Of a stretch of DNA of 59,234 bases, positions 26,064-33,885 are shown in pieces. The notes under the pieces were generated by a model. It did no database searches. It saw nothing but the letters and a program-made list of their open reading frames with translations, and was not told the DNA's origin. Numbering within the stretch: the first letter of the stretch is position 1; each line of letters opens with the position of its first letter. Made by a program: the position numbers and the translations under genes. Origin of the DNA: Streptomyces virginiae (GTDB taxonomy: Bacteria; Actinomycetota; Actinomycetes; Streptomycetales; Streptomycetaceae); the NCBI RefSeq assembly GCF_000720455.1, contig NZ_JOAK01000033.1, forward strand, positions 1 to 59,234, in the 5' to 3' direction.

Positions 26064-26098
26064 CCGGGCTGTGGGCGTCCCTGCCGTCCACAGCCCGG
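26064..26098 (-). terminator. Terminator of the secreted phosphodiesterase gene
   Basis: CCGGGCTGTGG (26064-26074) pairs with CCACAGCCCGG (26088-26098), an 11-bp GC-rich stem 16 bases past the stop codon at 26114. Confidence 0.75.
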
Positions 26099-26113
26099 AC
26101 TCCGGGGGCCGGA

Positions 26114-27625
26114 TCAGCCCAGTCGGACGTTGTCGACGGTCCAGAACCAGTTGTTGTCGCCGCTGTAGCGGAAGCGGACCTGGACGTCGGTGGCGCCGGC
26201 CGGGACCTGGAGCGCGAGGGACTCGGCCTTGGCGACGGCGTCGGCGGTGTAGGTCTTCACCACCGTCGGGGCGGCGCCGTCGTAGGAGACCAGGACCTGG
26301 GCGGTCTGGCCGGCCTCGTGGCGGTAGTGCGTCTGGAAGGTGAGGGTGCGCGTGCTGCCGCCCGCGACGGCCCACTTGGGGGTGACGAGGGTGGAGTCGA
26401 AGGTGCCGGTGTGGGCTTTGTCGTCCCACTCGTCGGAGTCGGCGACGGCGAAGACGTCACGGGAGCGGACGTTCAGCTCGCGCCACTGGTCGCGCTGCGA
26501 CTGGGTCCAGAACTCGTCGGTCGCGAAGGCCCAGCCGGCCCATTCGGTGACACCGCCGGTACCCATCTTGGAGTTGTCGAGGGACCAGCCGGCGGGCGGG
26601 GTGTGCGTGAAGCCCTTCACCCCGGCGGGGATGCCCGTCTCGTCCACGCGGGCCTGCAGGCCCGGGCGTACGGTGTCGAAGGGGTCGGTGCCCGGTGCGC
26701 CGAGCGGGGCGCCGTCGAGGCCGGAGGTGCTGACGCCGACCTGGGCGAGGGCGGTCGCGGCCACGTCGGACAGCTTGACGTCGTCACGGACCGAACCGGC
26801 CGGGATCCCGGCGCCCTTGGCGATGACGAAGGTGCCGCGCTCGGCGGTGGTCGAGCCGCCGTGGCCGCCGGAGGGGGTGTGGCCGTGGTCGGTGGTGACC
26901 AGGACCTTCCAGTTCTCCTGGCCGTAGGTGGGGCGGTTCTGGACGGCGGTGAGGAGCTGGCCGACCAGGGCGTCGACGCGGGCGACGGCGTCGAGGTACT
27001 GCTGGCTGGCGGCGCCGTAGGAGTGTCCGGCGGCGTCGATCTCGCCGAGGTAGACGAAGGCGGCGTCCGGGTTCTGGCCGCGCAGTTCGGCGGCGGCCGC
27101 GGCGGCCACCTTCGGGTCCTCGCCCCGGTAGCCGTCACGGTCGCCCTTGAGGGAGAGGCGCTTGTCGACCTTGGCGGAGAAGATCGGACCGTTGTGGTCG
27201 GTGGAGGTGATGGGCTCCCAGTCGGCGGCCGCGTAGGTGTTGAGCGCCGGCTTGGCGTTCTCGATGCGGGTGAGGAAGTCCGGGTGGGCGGCGTAGTTCT
27301 TCCCGGTGAAGGAGTTGTCCTTCACCCCGTGCTTGTCGGGCCAGACCCCGGTGGCGATGGTGGACCAGCCGGGGCCCGAGGAGGTGGCGGCCATCGGGTT
27401 CGCGTAGAGGGGGCTGCGGGCGGTCAGCCCCTGGGCCATCAGGCCCTGCAGGTAGGGGGCGTTGGCGGCCTTGACGCGGTCCAGGACCGCACCGTCGACG
27501 CCGATGACGAGGACCTTGTCGGTGGTGGCGGCCGCGGCGGCGGGGTGGGCGGAGAGGGCGGCGAGCAGGGCGGTGGCGGTGGCGGCCGCGGCGAGGATGC
27601 GTCCGGCGGGGACGGCAGGGGACAC
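26114..27625 (-). CDS. Secreted nucleotide pyrophosphatase/alkaline phosphatase family protein
   Basis: 503 residues from a GTG with a GGAGGAG site. Signal peptide (ILAAAATATALLAALSAHPAAAA). The alkaline-phosphatase-superfamily core has metal site VIGVDGAVLD, a threonine/serine nucleophile region near LTARSPLYANPMAATSSGPGWSTIATG, and metal ligands in DHNGPIF, YLGEIDAAGHSYG and TTDHGHTPSGGHGG. A C-terminal beta domain (about 400-503) resembles a carbohydrate- or substrate-binding module. It would cleave phosphodiesters or phosphonoacetate-like esters outside the cell. An operator-like site shared with the phosphonate operon lies 74 bases upstream, tying it functionally to phosphonate use. Confidence 0.87.
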   Translation of the reverse strand: MSPAVPAGRILAAAATATALLAALSAHPAAAAATTDKVLVIGVDGAVLDRVKAANAPYLQGLMAQGLTARSPLYANPMAATSSGPGWSTIATGVWPDKHGVKDNSFTGKNYAAHPDFLTRIENAKPALNTYAAADWEPITSTDHNGPIFSAKVDKRLSLKGDRDGYRGEDPKVAAAAAAELRGQNPDAAFVYLGEIDAAGHSYGAASQQYLDAVARVDALVGQLLTAVQNRPTYGQENWKVLVTTDHGHTPSGGHGGSTTAERGTFVIAKGAGIPAGSVRDDVKLSDVAATALAQVGVSTSGLDGAPLGAPGTDPFDTVRPGLQARVDETGIPAGVKGFTHTPPAGWSLDNSKMGTGGVTEWAGWAFATDEFWTQSQRDQWRELNVRSRDVFAVADSDEWDDKAHTGTFDSTLVTPKWAVAGGSTRTLTFQTHYRHEAGQTAQVLVSYDGAAPTVVKTYTADAVAKAESLALQVPAGATDVQVRFRYSGDNNWFWTVDNVRLG

Positions 27626-27698
27626 GAACTCCTCCGGGAGTGATCGTGGGAAAGGCGCTGGGGACGTGCGCCGGGCCCGGACCGGAGGTGCGGTCTTC

Positions 27699-27715
27699 GG
27701 TCCAGACCCGTTATG
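27699..27715 (-). promoter_or_regulatory. GntR-type operator candidate before the secreted phosphatase
   Basis: GGTCCAGACCCGTTATG on the plus strand matches GGACTAGACCCGTTATC at 33813-33829 upstream of the FAD-oxidase-led operon. The centre resembles the TGGTATAGACCA operator of mycobacterial PhnF, a HutC-type GntR repressor of phosphonate genes. On the coding strand ATAAC next to the site could be a -10 element. Confidence 0.6.
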
Positions 27716-27770
27716 TACGGGACACTCTGCCCGGCGTGGGTGACCGGGAGGGTGACCTGGAAGCAACCAG

Positions 27771-28853
27771 TCAGCTTCCGGTTGCCGACTTCCACGCGTC
27801 CACGTAGGCGGTGAAGTTCTTGTCGATGTCCGCCCAGTCCGGCTCGAAGATCTCGACACCCGTCATGAGCCTGGTGAGTTCGACGGCGTTGGCGTCGGTG
27901 GGCTTGACGTCGGTGCGGGCCGGGAAGCCGCCGCCGACCTCGCTGACCAGCTTCTGCGCCTCCTCGCCGAGCAGGTGGTCGAGGAGCTTCCTGCCGTTGT
28001 CGGAGTGCGGGGCCTTGGCGACCAGGCCCGCCGCGTAGGGCAGGGCGAAGGTGGTGGGCCTGCCGCCCTCCTTCGCGGGGAACCAGATGCCCAGGTTCGG
28101 CATGGACTTGGACTGTGCGAAGTTCATCTGGACGTCGCCGTTGGCCACGAGCAGCTCGCCCTTGTCGGTCTTGGGCGCGAGCTTGCTGGTGGAGGAGGAC
28201 GGGCCGACGTTGTTGGCCTGGAGCTTCTTCAGGTACTCCATCGCCGGCTCCTTGCCGCCGAAGTCGTGCATCGACTTGATGAGGACGGCGGTGCCGTCGC
28301 CCGCGACGCCCGGGGTGGAGTACTGCAGCTTGCCCTTGTAGCGGCCGTCCAGCAGCTCTTCCCAGGTCCTGGGGGCCTCGGGGAGTTCCTTCTTGTTGTA
28401 GACGAAGCCGAAGTAGTTGTTGACGACCGAGGTCCACTTGCCGTCGGTGGACTTGTCCGCGCCGTTGACCTTGTCGGCGCCCTGGGGCACGTAGGGCTGG
28501 AGCAGGCCCTTGCCGTCGGCCTGCTGGATGAAGGGCGGCAGGGTGATCAGTACGTCGGCCTGGGTGTTGGTCTTCTCGCGGACGGCGCGCTGCACCATCT
28601 CGCCCGAGCCGCCCTCGACGTACTTGACCTCGATGCCGGTCTTCTTGGTGAAGTCGGCGAAGACCCGGTCGTACCAGCCGTCGCCCTTCTCGCTCTTGAG
28701 GCCGTCGGCGCTGTAGACGGTGACGACCTTCCCGGCGCCCTCGGAGTCGGCCGGGCCGGCCGGGGAGGATCCGCCGCAGGCGGTGAGGGACAGGGTGAGG
28801 GCGAGGCTGCCGGTGACGGCGGCGGCGCTGCGGAGCGCGAGCGTTCTGGGCAT
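27771..28853 (-). CDS. ABC transporter substrate-binding lipoprotein (2-aminoethylphosphonate type)
   Basis: 360 residues. Lipoprotein signal with lipobox LTAC-GGSS. The body is a type II periplasmic-binding fold of the iron/AEP group: VTVYSADGLKSEKGDGWYDRVFADFTKKTGIEVKYVEGGSGEMVQR, later YFGFVYNKKELPEAPRTWEEL. Last gene of the import operon, 62 bases after the second permease. Known relatives bind 2-aminoethylphosphonate or ferric ions; the neighbouring phosphonatase-like hydrolase and FAD oxidase favour an aminophosphonate. Confidence 0.9.
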   Translation of the reverse strand: MPRTLALRSAAAVTGSLALTLSLTACGGSSPAGPADSEGAGKVVTVYSADGLKSEKGDGWYDRVFADFTKKTGIEVKYVEGGSGEMVQRAVREKTNTQADVLITLPPFIQQADGKGLLQPYVPQGADKVNGADKSTDGKWTSVVNNYFGFVYNKKELPEAPRTWEELLDGRYKGKLQYSTPGVAGDGTAVLIKSMHDFGGKEPAMEYLKKLQANNVGPSSSTSKLAPKTDKGELLVANGDVQMNFAQSKSMPNLGIWFPAKEGGRPTTFALPYAAGLVAKAPHSDNGRKLLDHLLGEEAQKLVSEVGGGFPARTDVKPTDANAVELTRLMTGVEIFEPDWADIDKNFTAYVDAWKSATGS

Positions 28854-28915
28854 GGAACTTCCTTACGGGGAAGGGGAGTCGGCGGAGGTCGGTGCGCGGT
28901 GGGGTGCTGCGGGGG

Positions 28916-29713
28916 TCAGCGGTACGAGGCCCTGGTGCGGATGCGGGAGACGGCCAGCAGGACCAGCAGGGTGGTGGCCATCAGGACCACCGCGACGGCG
29001 GAGCCGCTGAAGAGCGAACCGCGGTCGGTGGCGGTGAAGATCCGGACCGGGAGGGGCGTCCAGTCCGGGGGGTAGAGCATCATCGTGGCGCTCAGCTCGC
29101 CCATGGACAGGGCGAAGCAGAGGCCGGCCGCGGCCGTGAGGGACGGCAGCAGGAGGGGGAGCCGGACCCGCCACAGCACGTACGCGGGGCGGGCGCCCAG
29201 GGAGGCGGCCGCCTGCTCGTAGGCGGGGTCGAGGCGGACGATCGCGGCCGACACCGACCGGTGGGCGAACGCGGTGACGAGGACGGTGTGCGCCAGGACG
29301 ACGATCGAGCCGGTGCCGTTGAGCAGGACGGGCGGGCGGCTGAAGGCGACGAGCACGGCGAGGCCGACGACCACGGACGGCACGGCGACGGGCAGCATGA
29401 ACAGCGCGTCCAGCAGTCGCTTGCCCCGCCGGCGCAGCGCGGCCCCGGCCAGCGCGGCCCAGGTGCCGACGGTGAGCGCGAGGAGGCTGGCGGCGACGGC
29501 GGTGATCAGGCTGGTGGTGAGGGCCTGGAGGGATTCGCCGCGTACGGCGGCCGCGTAGTTCGCGGTGGTCGGGCCGGAGGGGAGGGCGCCGGACCAGTAG
29601 GTGGCGAAGGACGCCGCGACCACGACGAGCAGGGGCAGGGCGAAGAGGGGCAGGAAGAGGAGGCCGAAGAGGCCCCAGGCGGCCCAGCGGCCGGCCCTGC
29701 TATGCACCAGCAC
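28916..29713 (-). CDS. ABC transporter permease (second, PhnV-like)
   Basis: 265 residues with six predicted membrane helices (for example WGLFGLLFLPLFALPLLVVV and LLDALFMLPVAVPSVVVGLAVLV) and the cytoplasmic EAA loop EQAAASLGARPAYVLWRVRLPLLLPSL that contacts the ATPase. It overlaps the preceding permease gene by 14 bases, so the pair is translationally coupled. Transports the phosphonate substrate across the membrane together with its partner. Confidence 0.9.
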   Translation of the reverse strand: MLVHSRAGRWAAWGLFGLLFLPLFALPLLVVVAASFATYWSGALPSGPTTANYAAAVRGESLQALTTSLITAVAASLLALTVGTWAALAGAALRRRGKRLLDALFMLPVAVPSVVVGLAVLVAFSRPPVLLNGTGSIVVLAHTVLVTAFAHRSVSAAIVRLDPAYEQAAASLGARPAYVLWRVRLPLLLPSLTAAAGLCFALSMGELSATMMLYPPDWTPLPVRIFTATDRGSLFSGSAVAVVLMATTLLVLLAVSRIRTRASYR

Positions 29714-30815
29714 GCTTGCTCACCACCCGGTAGAGGCCGAACAGGCCGACGGAGATCGCGATGTTGACGACGGCGACCACGCAGGCGGCCGGGTAGTCGG
29801 ATTCGAGGATGGCCTTGCCGTAGATGAGCATCGGCAGGGTCGTGACGTCCTTGGCCCCGGTGAACAGGACGATCCCGAACTCGTTGAGGCACATGACGAG
29901 GACGAGGCTGCCGCCGGCGCCGAGGGCGGGGAGGGCCTCGGGAAGGATCACCCGGCGGACGATGCGGGCGGGGCGCGCGCCGAGTCCCGCGGCGACCTCC
30001 AGCTGGGCGGTTTCCAGCTGGGAGAAGGCGGCGAGGAGGGGACGGATCACGAAGGGCGTGAAGTACGTGATCTCCGCGAGCAGGACGCCCCAGGGGGTGG
30101 TCAGGAAGTGGAAGGGCCCCTCGGCGGCCCCGGTGAACTCGGTGACGAGGCCGTTGGCCATGCCGACGGTGCCGTAGACGAAGAGGAGGGCGAGGGTAAT
30201 GAGGAAGGAGGGGAAGGAGAGGAACACGTCGATGAACTTCGCGACGGCGCGGGCGCCGGGGAAGGGTACGAAGGCGATGACCAGCGCGAGCGTGAACCCC
30301 AGGACCAGGCAGCCGAGGGTGGCTCCGACGGCCAGCCAGACGGTGGTCCCCAGGGCGTCGAGGAAGGCCCGCGACCCGAAGACCCGGGCATAGGCGTCGA
30401 AGGCGCCGCCGCCGTTGTCGGGGGTGAGGGACTGCTGCACGACCAGCGCGAGGGGATAGAGGAACAGCACCGCGAGCACGACGACGGGCGGCAGCGCCCA
30501 CACGCTGCGCGGCACCGCCCACCCCTCCCCGTCCCCTTCCGGGGCCCCCAGCCCCGCCGGCGTTCGAGGCGCGGGGTTAGGGGCGGAGCCCCGCACTCCC
30601 AGCCCCGCCGACGTTTGAGGCGCGGGGTTAGGGGCGGAGCCCCGCACTCCCAGCCCCGCCGGCGCTTGAGGCGCGGGGTTAGGGGCGGAGCCCCGCACTC
30701 CCAGCCCCGCCGGCGTTTGAGGCGCGGGGTCCGGGGCGGAGCCCCGGGGGCGCGCGGCCGCAGGGGGCTGGTCCGACGGGTGGGGCGGCAGGGCTCGCCG
30801 CGAGGCGTCAGGCAC
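29700..30815 (-). CDS. ABC transporter permease (first, PhnU-like) with intergenic repeats translated at its N-terminus
   Basis: 371 residues from a GTG at 30815 that overlaps the ATPase gene by eight bases. Residues about 14-90 are not permease-like: four 17-residue units of GVRGSAPNPAPQTPAGL, the translation of four copies of the genomic GC-rich repeat with a period of 51 bases, which keeps the frame open. The true permease follows: VWALPPVVVLAVLFLYPLALVV, six helices, and the EAA loop EVAAGLGARPARIVRRVILPEALPAL. No start codon candidate lies between the repeats and the first helix except rare GTGs inside the repeats. Expression level or start may be affected by the insert. Confidence 0.88.
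   Translation of the reverse strand: MPDASRRALPPHPSDQPPAAARPRGSAPDPAPQTPAGLGVRGSAPNPAPQAPAGLGVRGSAPNPAPQTSAGLGVRGSAPNPAPRTPAGLGAPEGDGEGWAVPRSVWALPPVVVLAVLFLYPLALVVQQSLTPDNGGGAFDAYARVFGSRAFLDALGTTVWLAVGATLGCLVLGFTLALVIAFVPFPGARAVAKFIDVFLSFPSFLITLALLFVYGTVGMANGLVTEFTGAAEGPFHFLTTPWGVLLAEITYFTPFVIRPLLAAFSQLETAQLEVAAGLGARPARIVRRVILPEALPALGAGGSLVLVMCLNEFGIVLFTGAKDVTTLPMLIYGKAILESDYPAACVVAVVNIAISVGLFGLYRVVSKRAGA
30550..30750. repeat. Four 51-bp tandem copies of the GC-rich repeat inside a coding sequence
   Basis: Copies begin at 30550, 30601, 30652 and 30703 with AGCCCCGCCGGCGTTTGAGG or one-base variants and end with GGGGCGGAGCCCCGC. The 51-base period is a multiple of three, unlike the 69-base and 114-base periods at 35.7 kb and the window ends. 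The units differ by only a few bases. Confidence 0.93.
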
Positions 30816-31857
30816 GGGACACCCCCGCAGCCAGCAGGACGGCGTCCCGCGGCTCGAAGTGCAGCGTGACCCGGTCCCCCAGCGCGGGCGTCTCCCGCAG
30901 TTCGGGCAGGTCCGCCTTCAGCCGGTGCCCGTCGACGTCGACGTACAGCCGGTGCGTCGAGCCCCGCCACTGCACCTCGGCGATGGTGCCGCTCAGCGCG
31001 TTCGGTCCGGCGCCGAGGCCGAGCAGGTGCGGACGTACGCACAGGGTGGCCGCGGCGCCCGGCGCCGCGCGCCCCCGGTCGAGGGTCAGCGCCCGGCCCT
31101 CGAAGACCGCACCGCCGTCCGCCACCGTGACCGGCAGCAGGTTCGCGTTGCCGACGAACGACGCGGTGAACTCGGTGCGCGGGGCCCGGTACAGCTCCTG
31201 CGGTGTTCCGCAGTCCTGCAGCCGGGCCCGGTCCATGACGGCGATCCGGTCGGCCAGCGTGAGCGCCTCCACCTGGTCGTGGGTGACGTACAGGATGGAC
31301 ACGTCAGGCAGTTCGCGGTGCAGCCGGGCCAGTTCGGCGAGCATCCCTGAGCGCAGTTGCGCGTCGAGGGCGGAGAGCGGTTCGTCCAGCAGGAGGACGC
31401 CGGGGCGGATGGCGAGGGCGCGGGCGATGGCGACCCGCTGCTGCTGGCCGCCCGACAGCTCGCGCGGGTAGCGCCGGGCGTAGGCGGCCATGCCCGTCAT
31501 CTCCAGGGCCTCGGCGACTCGTCCCGGGATCTCGGACTTCGGCGCCTTCTGGGCCTTGAGGCCGAAGGCGACGTTGTCCTCGACCCGCATGTGCGGGAAG
31601 AGCGCGTACTGCTGGACGACCATGCCGATGCCGCGCTTGTGCGGCGGGAGCGCGGTGACGTCCCGGCCGCCGATGAGGACCCGGCCCGCGACGGGCCGTA
31701 CGAAGCCGGCGACTGCGCGCAGGGCGGTGGTCTTGCCCGACCCGGAGGGTCCGAGCAGTGCCATGACCTCGCCCGGTTCGACGGTGAGGTCCAGGCGGTC
31801 CAGGACGGTGTTGCCGTCGTAGGCGACGCAGACCCCGTCGAAGCGGATGCCGCTCAC
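30808..31857 (-). CDS. ABC transporter ATP-binding protein (PhnT-like)
   Basis: 349 residues. Walker A LLGPSGSGKTTALR, Q-loop VVQQYALFPHM, signature LSGGQQQRVAIARAL, Walker B GVLLLDEPLSALD, H-loop VTHDQ, then a C-terminal TOBE domain (LCVRPHLLGLG...VQWRGSTHRLYVDVDG). It powers import of the substrate. Start overlaps the hydrolase gene stop by four bases and its own end overlaps the permease start, so the whole block is tightly coupled. Confidence 0.94.
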   Translation of the reverse strand: MSGIRFDGVCVAYDGNTVLDRLDLTVEPGEVMALLGPSGSGKTTALRAVAGFVRPVAGRVLIGGRDVTALPPHKRGIGMVVQQYALFPHMRVEDNVAFGLKAQKAPKSEIPGRVAEALEMTGMAAYARRYPRELSGGQQQRVAIARALAIRPGVLLLDEPLSALDAQLRSGMLAELARLHRELPDVSILYVTHDQVEALTLADRIAVMDRARLQDCGTPQELYRAPRTEFTASFVGNANLLPVTVADGGAVFEGRALTLDRGRAAPGAAATLCVRPHLLGLGAGPNALSGTIAEVQWRGSTHRLYVDVDGHRLKADLPELRETPALGDRVTLHFEPRDAVLLAAGVSRA

Positions 31858-32603
31858 GCCGACTCCAGGAGGAGGGCGGGGAGTTCGGCGACGGAGTCGA
31901 GGACGTGGGTGGCGCCGCCCCGCGTCAGCGTCGGACGGTCGTGGGCGCCGGTGAGGACCCCGGCCACGGTCCCGGAGCCGGCGCGCCGCCCGCTGAGCAT
32001 GTCGTAGGCGGTGTCGCCGACGACCACGACGTCGGTCACGTCGGCCACGGCGCCGGTGCGCAGGAACGCGGTCAGCACCATGTCGGGGTAGGGCCGGCCG
32101 CGGCCGCCCGCGTCGGCGGGGCAGAGGGTCAGGTCGGCGAGGTCCTGCCAGCCGAGTGCGTCGAGGATGGCGTCCTGGGTGACCCGGGCGAAGCCGGTGG
32201 TCAGGGCGACGGTCCGGCCGTCGGCACGGAGCTCCTCGATCGCGGCGCGGGCGCCGGGGAGGGCGGTGACGAGACCGCCGTCGACGAGCTCCCCGTACGC
32301 CTCCTCGAAGGCGGAGTTGGCCCGCCGGGCGAGTTCCTCCGTGCCGAAGAGGTGGCGGAAGACGGAGATCTTGGACTCGCCCATGGTGGCGAGGACGTAC
32401 CGGAGCTTCTCGGTGTGGTCGGGGGTGCCGGGTTCGACGCCGAGGCGCTCGGCGGCCCGTTCGAAGGCGCGCTCGACGAGGCCGCCGTCGGCGACGGTGG
32501 TGCCGGCCATGTCGAGGACGACCAGCCGGCGCGCGTCGGTGGTGGTGGCGATGGCGGTGGTGTTGGTGGTGGTGGTGGTGGTGGTGTTGGTGGTGTCGGT
32601 CAT
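31854..32603 (-). CDS. Phosphonatase-like HAD hydrolase (PhnX-like, TIGR03351 type)
   Basis: 249 residues. The HAD motif I reads VVLDMAGTTV, the DxAGT form typical of phosphonoacetaldehyde hydrolase; a cap-domain lysine is present in GESKISVFRH, where phosphonatase forms its Schiff base; the late motif has Arg instead of Lys (RGRPYPDM) followed by VVVGDTAYDM. These are the features of the phosphonatase-like family that travels with FAD oxidases rather than with the transaminase PhnW. It likely cleaves the C-P bond of phosphonoacetaldehyde or its 1-hydroxy form. The first 22 residues are a Thr/Asn run made by a GGT microsatellite and are unlikely to be functional. Confidence 0.9.
   Translation of the reverse strand: MTDTTNTTTTTTTNTTAIATTTDARRLVVLDMAGTTVADGGLVERAFERAAERLGVEPGTPDHTEKLRYVLATMGESKISVFRHLFGTEELARRANSAFEEAYGELVDGGLVTALPGARAAIEELRADGRTVALTTGFARVTQDAILDALGWQDLADLTLCPADAGGRGRPYPDMVLTAFLRTGAVADVTDVVVVGDTAYDMLSGRRAGSGTVAGVLTGAHDRPTLTRGGATHVLDSVAELPALLLESA
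32541..32597 (-). repeat. GGT trinucleotide microsatellite at the start of the phosphonatase-like gene
   Basis: Mostly (GTG)n with GTT interruptions on the plus strand; coded as a Thr/Asn stretch (TTNTTTTTTTNTTAIATTTDA-like). Slippage here would alter or frameshift the N-terminus. Confidence 0.85.
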
Positions 32604-32608
32604 CAGAC

Positions 32609-33736
32609 TTACCAGCCCAGTTCGTTCGCGGTGGTCTCGGCCATGGCCGGCGAGCAGGTCATGCCGCGTCCGCCGGGTCCGGTCACCAGCCAGACGCCGT
32701 CGGCGACCTGCTGGCGGTGGACGACGCGGGTGGTGTCGGTGCACTGCGCGTACACGCCGGCCCAGCGGTGCCTGATCTTCGGCAGGGGGCGGCCGAGGAA
32801 GGACTCGACCACCTCGGTGAGGTGCTCGTAGGGGTCTTCGAGGGTGTCGAAGGCGAAGGGGTGCTCGTACTCGTGGGTGTCGCCGATGGTCAGGCCACCG
32901 TCCCGGCGCTGGACCATCAGCAGTTGCATCTTGTGCGCGGCGGCGATCGGCGACTGGGCCTGTGCGGCGTTCAGTTCGTCGAGGGCGGCGGAGCGGTAGG
33001 CGGGGTAGTAGCGGAAGCTGTCGGCGTCCGCGACGGAGGTGGTGAGCTCCTCGCCGAGCGGGGCGGTCTGCATCATCTGGAGCCGTACGCGGCGCACGGG
33101 CAGGTCGGGGGCGAGTTCGCGGACCAGGCCGGAGAGCCAGGCGCCGGTGGCGAGGACCACGGCGTCGCCGCGGTGGACGTCGCCGTGGTCGTCGCGGACC
33201 GCGCCGGGGCCGGTGACCTCGCGGACCTCGCGGCCGGGGAGGAAGGTGTAGCGGTCGCCCGCCCGGGCCTTCAGGGCCTCGCGCAGGTGCAGTTGGGCGG
33301 TGCGCGGTTCGACGGCCGCGTCCCGCTCGCACCACAGGGCGGCTTCGAACTCACCGCGCAGGGCCGGGTTGATCCTGCGCGCCTCCTCGGCGCCGACCAG
33401 CTCGTAGCCGCGGGCGGCGGCGTCCGGTCGGGCCAGGGCCGCCTCGGCGACGGCGTACTCGCGGGCGTTGCGGACGGGAGTGAGGGAGCCGATGGCGCGG
33501 AAGCCCAGTCCGGGCACCTCCGCGCCGATGCGCTCCCACAGCTCGCGGGCCCGCAGGGCGGTGTCGAGCTCCTCTCCCCCGGCCCGTCCACTGATCCAGA
33601 TCTGGCCGAAATTGCGCAGTGACGCGCCGCGCGCCTCCGCCTCCCGCTCGATCTGGACGACCTCGTGGCCGCGTTCGACTGCTTGCCAGGCGTGCATGGT
33701 GCCGACCACGCCGCCTCCGACGACTATGACTCTCAC
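32609..33736 (-). CDS. FAD-dependent amine oxidase (TIGR03364 type), aminophosphonate catabolism
   Basis: 375 residues from a GTG at 33736. N-terminal dinucleotide-binding motif VRVIVVGGGVVGTMHAW, then RGASLRNFGQIWISGR, second FAD segment DAVVLATGAWLSGL, and C-terminal GVWLVTGPGGRGMTCSPAMAE. This DAAO-like family is found beside phosphonatase-like hydrolases; oxidative deamination of 2-aminoethylphosphonate (or hydroxy/N-methyl forms) would give the aldehyde used by the next enzyme. Five bases separate it from that gene. First gene of the operon after the GntR operator. Confidence 0.9.
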   Translation of the reverse strand: MRVIVVGGGVVGTMHAWQAVERGHEVVQIEREAEARGASLRNFGQIWISGRAGGEELDTALRARELWERIGAEVPGLGFRAIGSLTPVRNAREYAVAEAALARPDAAARGYELVGAEEARRINPALRGEFEAALWCERDAAVEPRTAQLHLREALKARAGDRYTFLPGREVREVTGPGAVRDDHGDVHRGDAVVLATGAWLSGLVRELAPDLPVRRVRLQMMQTAPLGEELTTSVADADSFRYYPAYRSAALDELNAAQAQSPIAAAHKMQLLMVQRRDGGLTIGDTHEYEHPFAFDTLEDPYEHLTEVVESFLGRPLPKIRHRWAGVYAQCTDTTRVVHRQQVADGVWLVTGPGGRGMTCSPAMAETTANELGW

Positions 33737-33810
33737 GCCGCCAACGGTGGGCGCGGCCCGTGGCCCCGAAGGATCGGTCCGGCGACGCGCCGGTGAACAG
33801 CCCTCGACGC

Positions 33811-33829
33811 TTGGACTAGACCCGTTATC
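33811..33829 (-). promoter_or_regulatory. GntR-type operator candidate before the phosphonate operon
   Basis: TTGGACTAGACCCGTTATC; shares GG(A/T)C(T/C)AGACCCGTTAT with the site before the secreted phosphatase. It lies 75 bases upstream of the oxidase GTG and just downstream of the GntR gene. ATAAC on the coding strand abuts it and may be the -10 box. Confidence 0.6.
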
Positions 33830-33885
33830 TGTTCGTGACCTCACTACGCCCCTTTTCAATGGATCAGGGGCGGTTTGTTGTGGGG

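Noticed and set aside
30550..30750. CRISPR-like array
   Set aside because: The units are contiguous with no unique spacers, and no cas genes are nearby; it is a tandem intergenic repeat. The same holds for 38432-38476 and 35702-35890.
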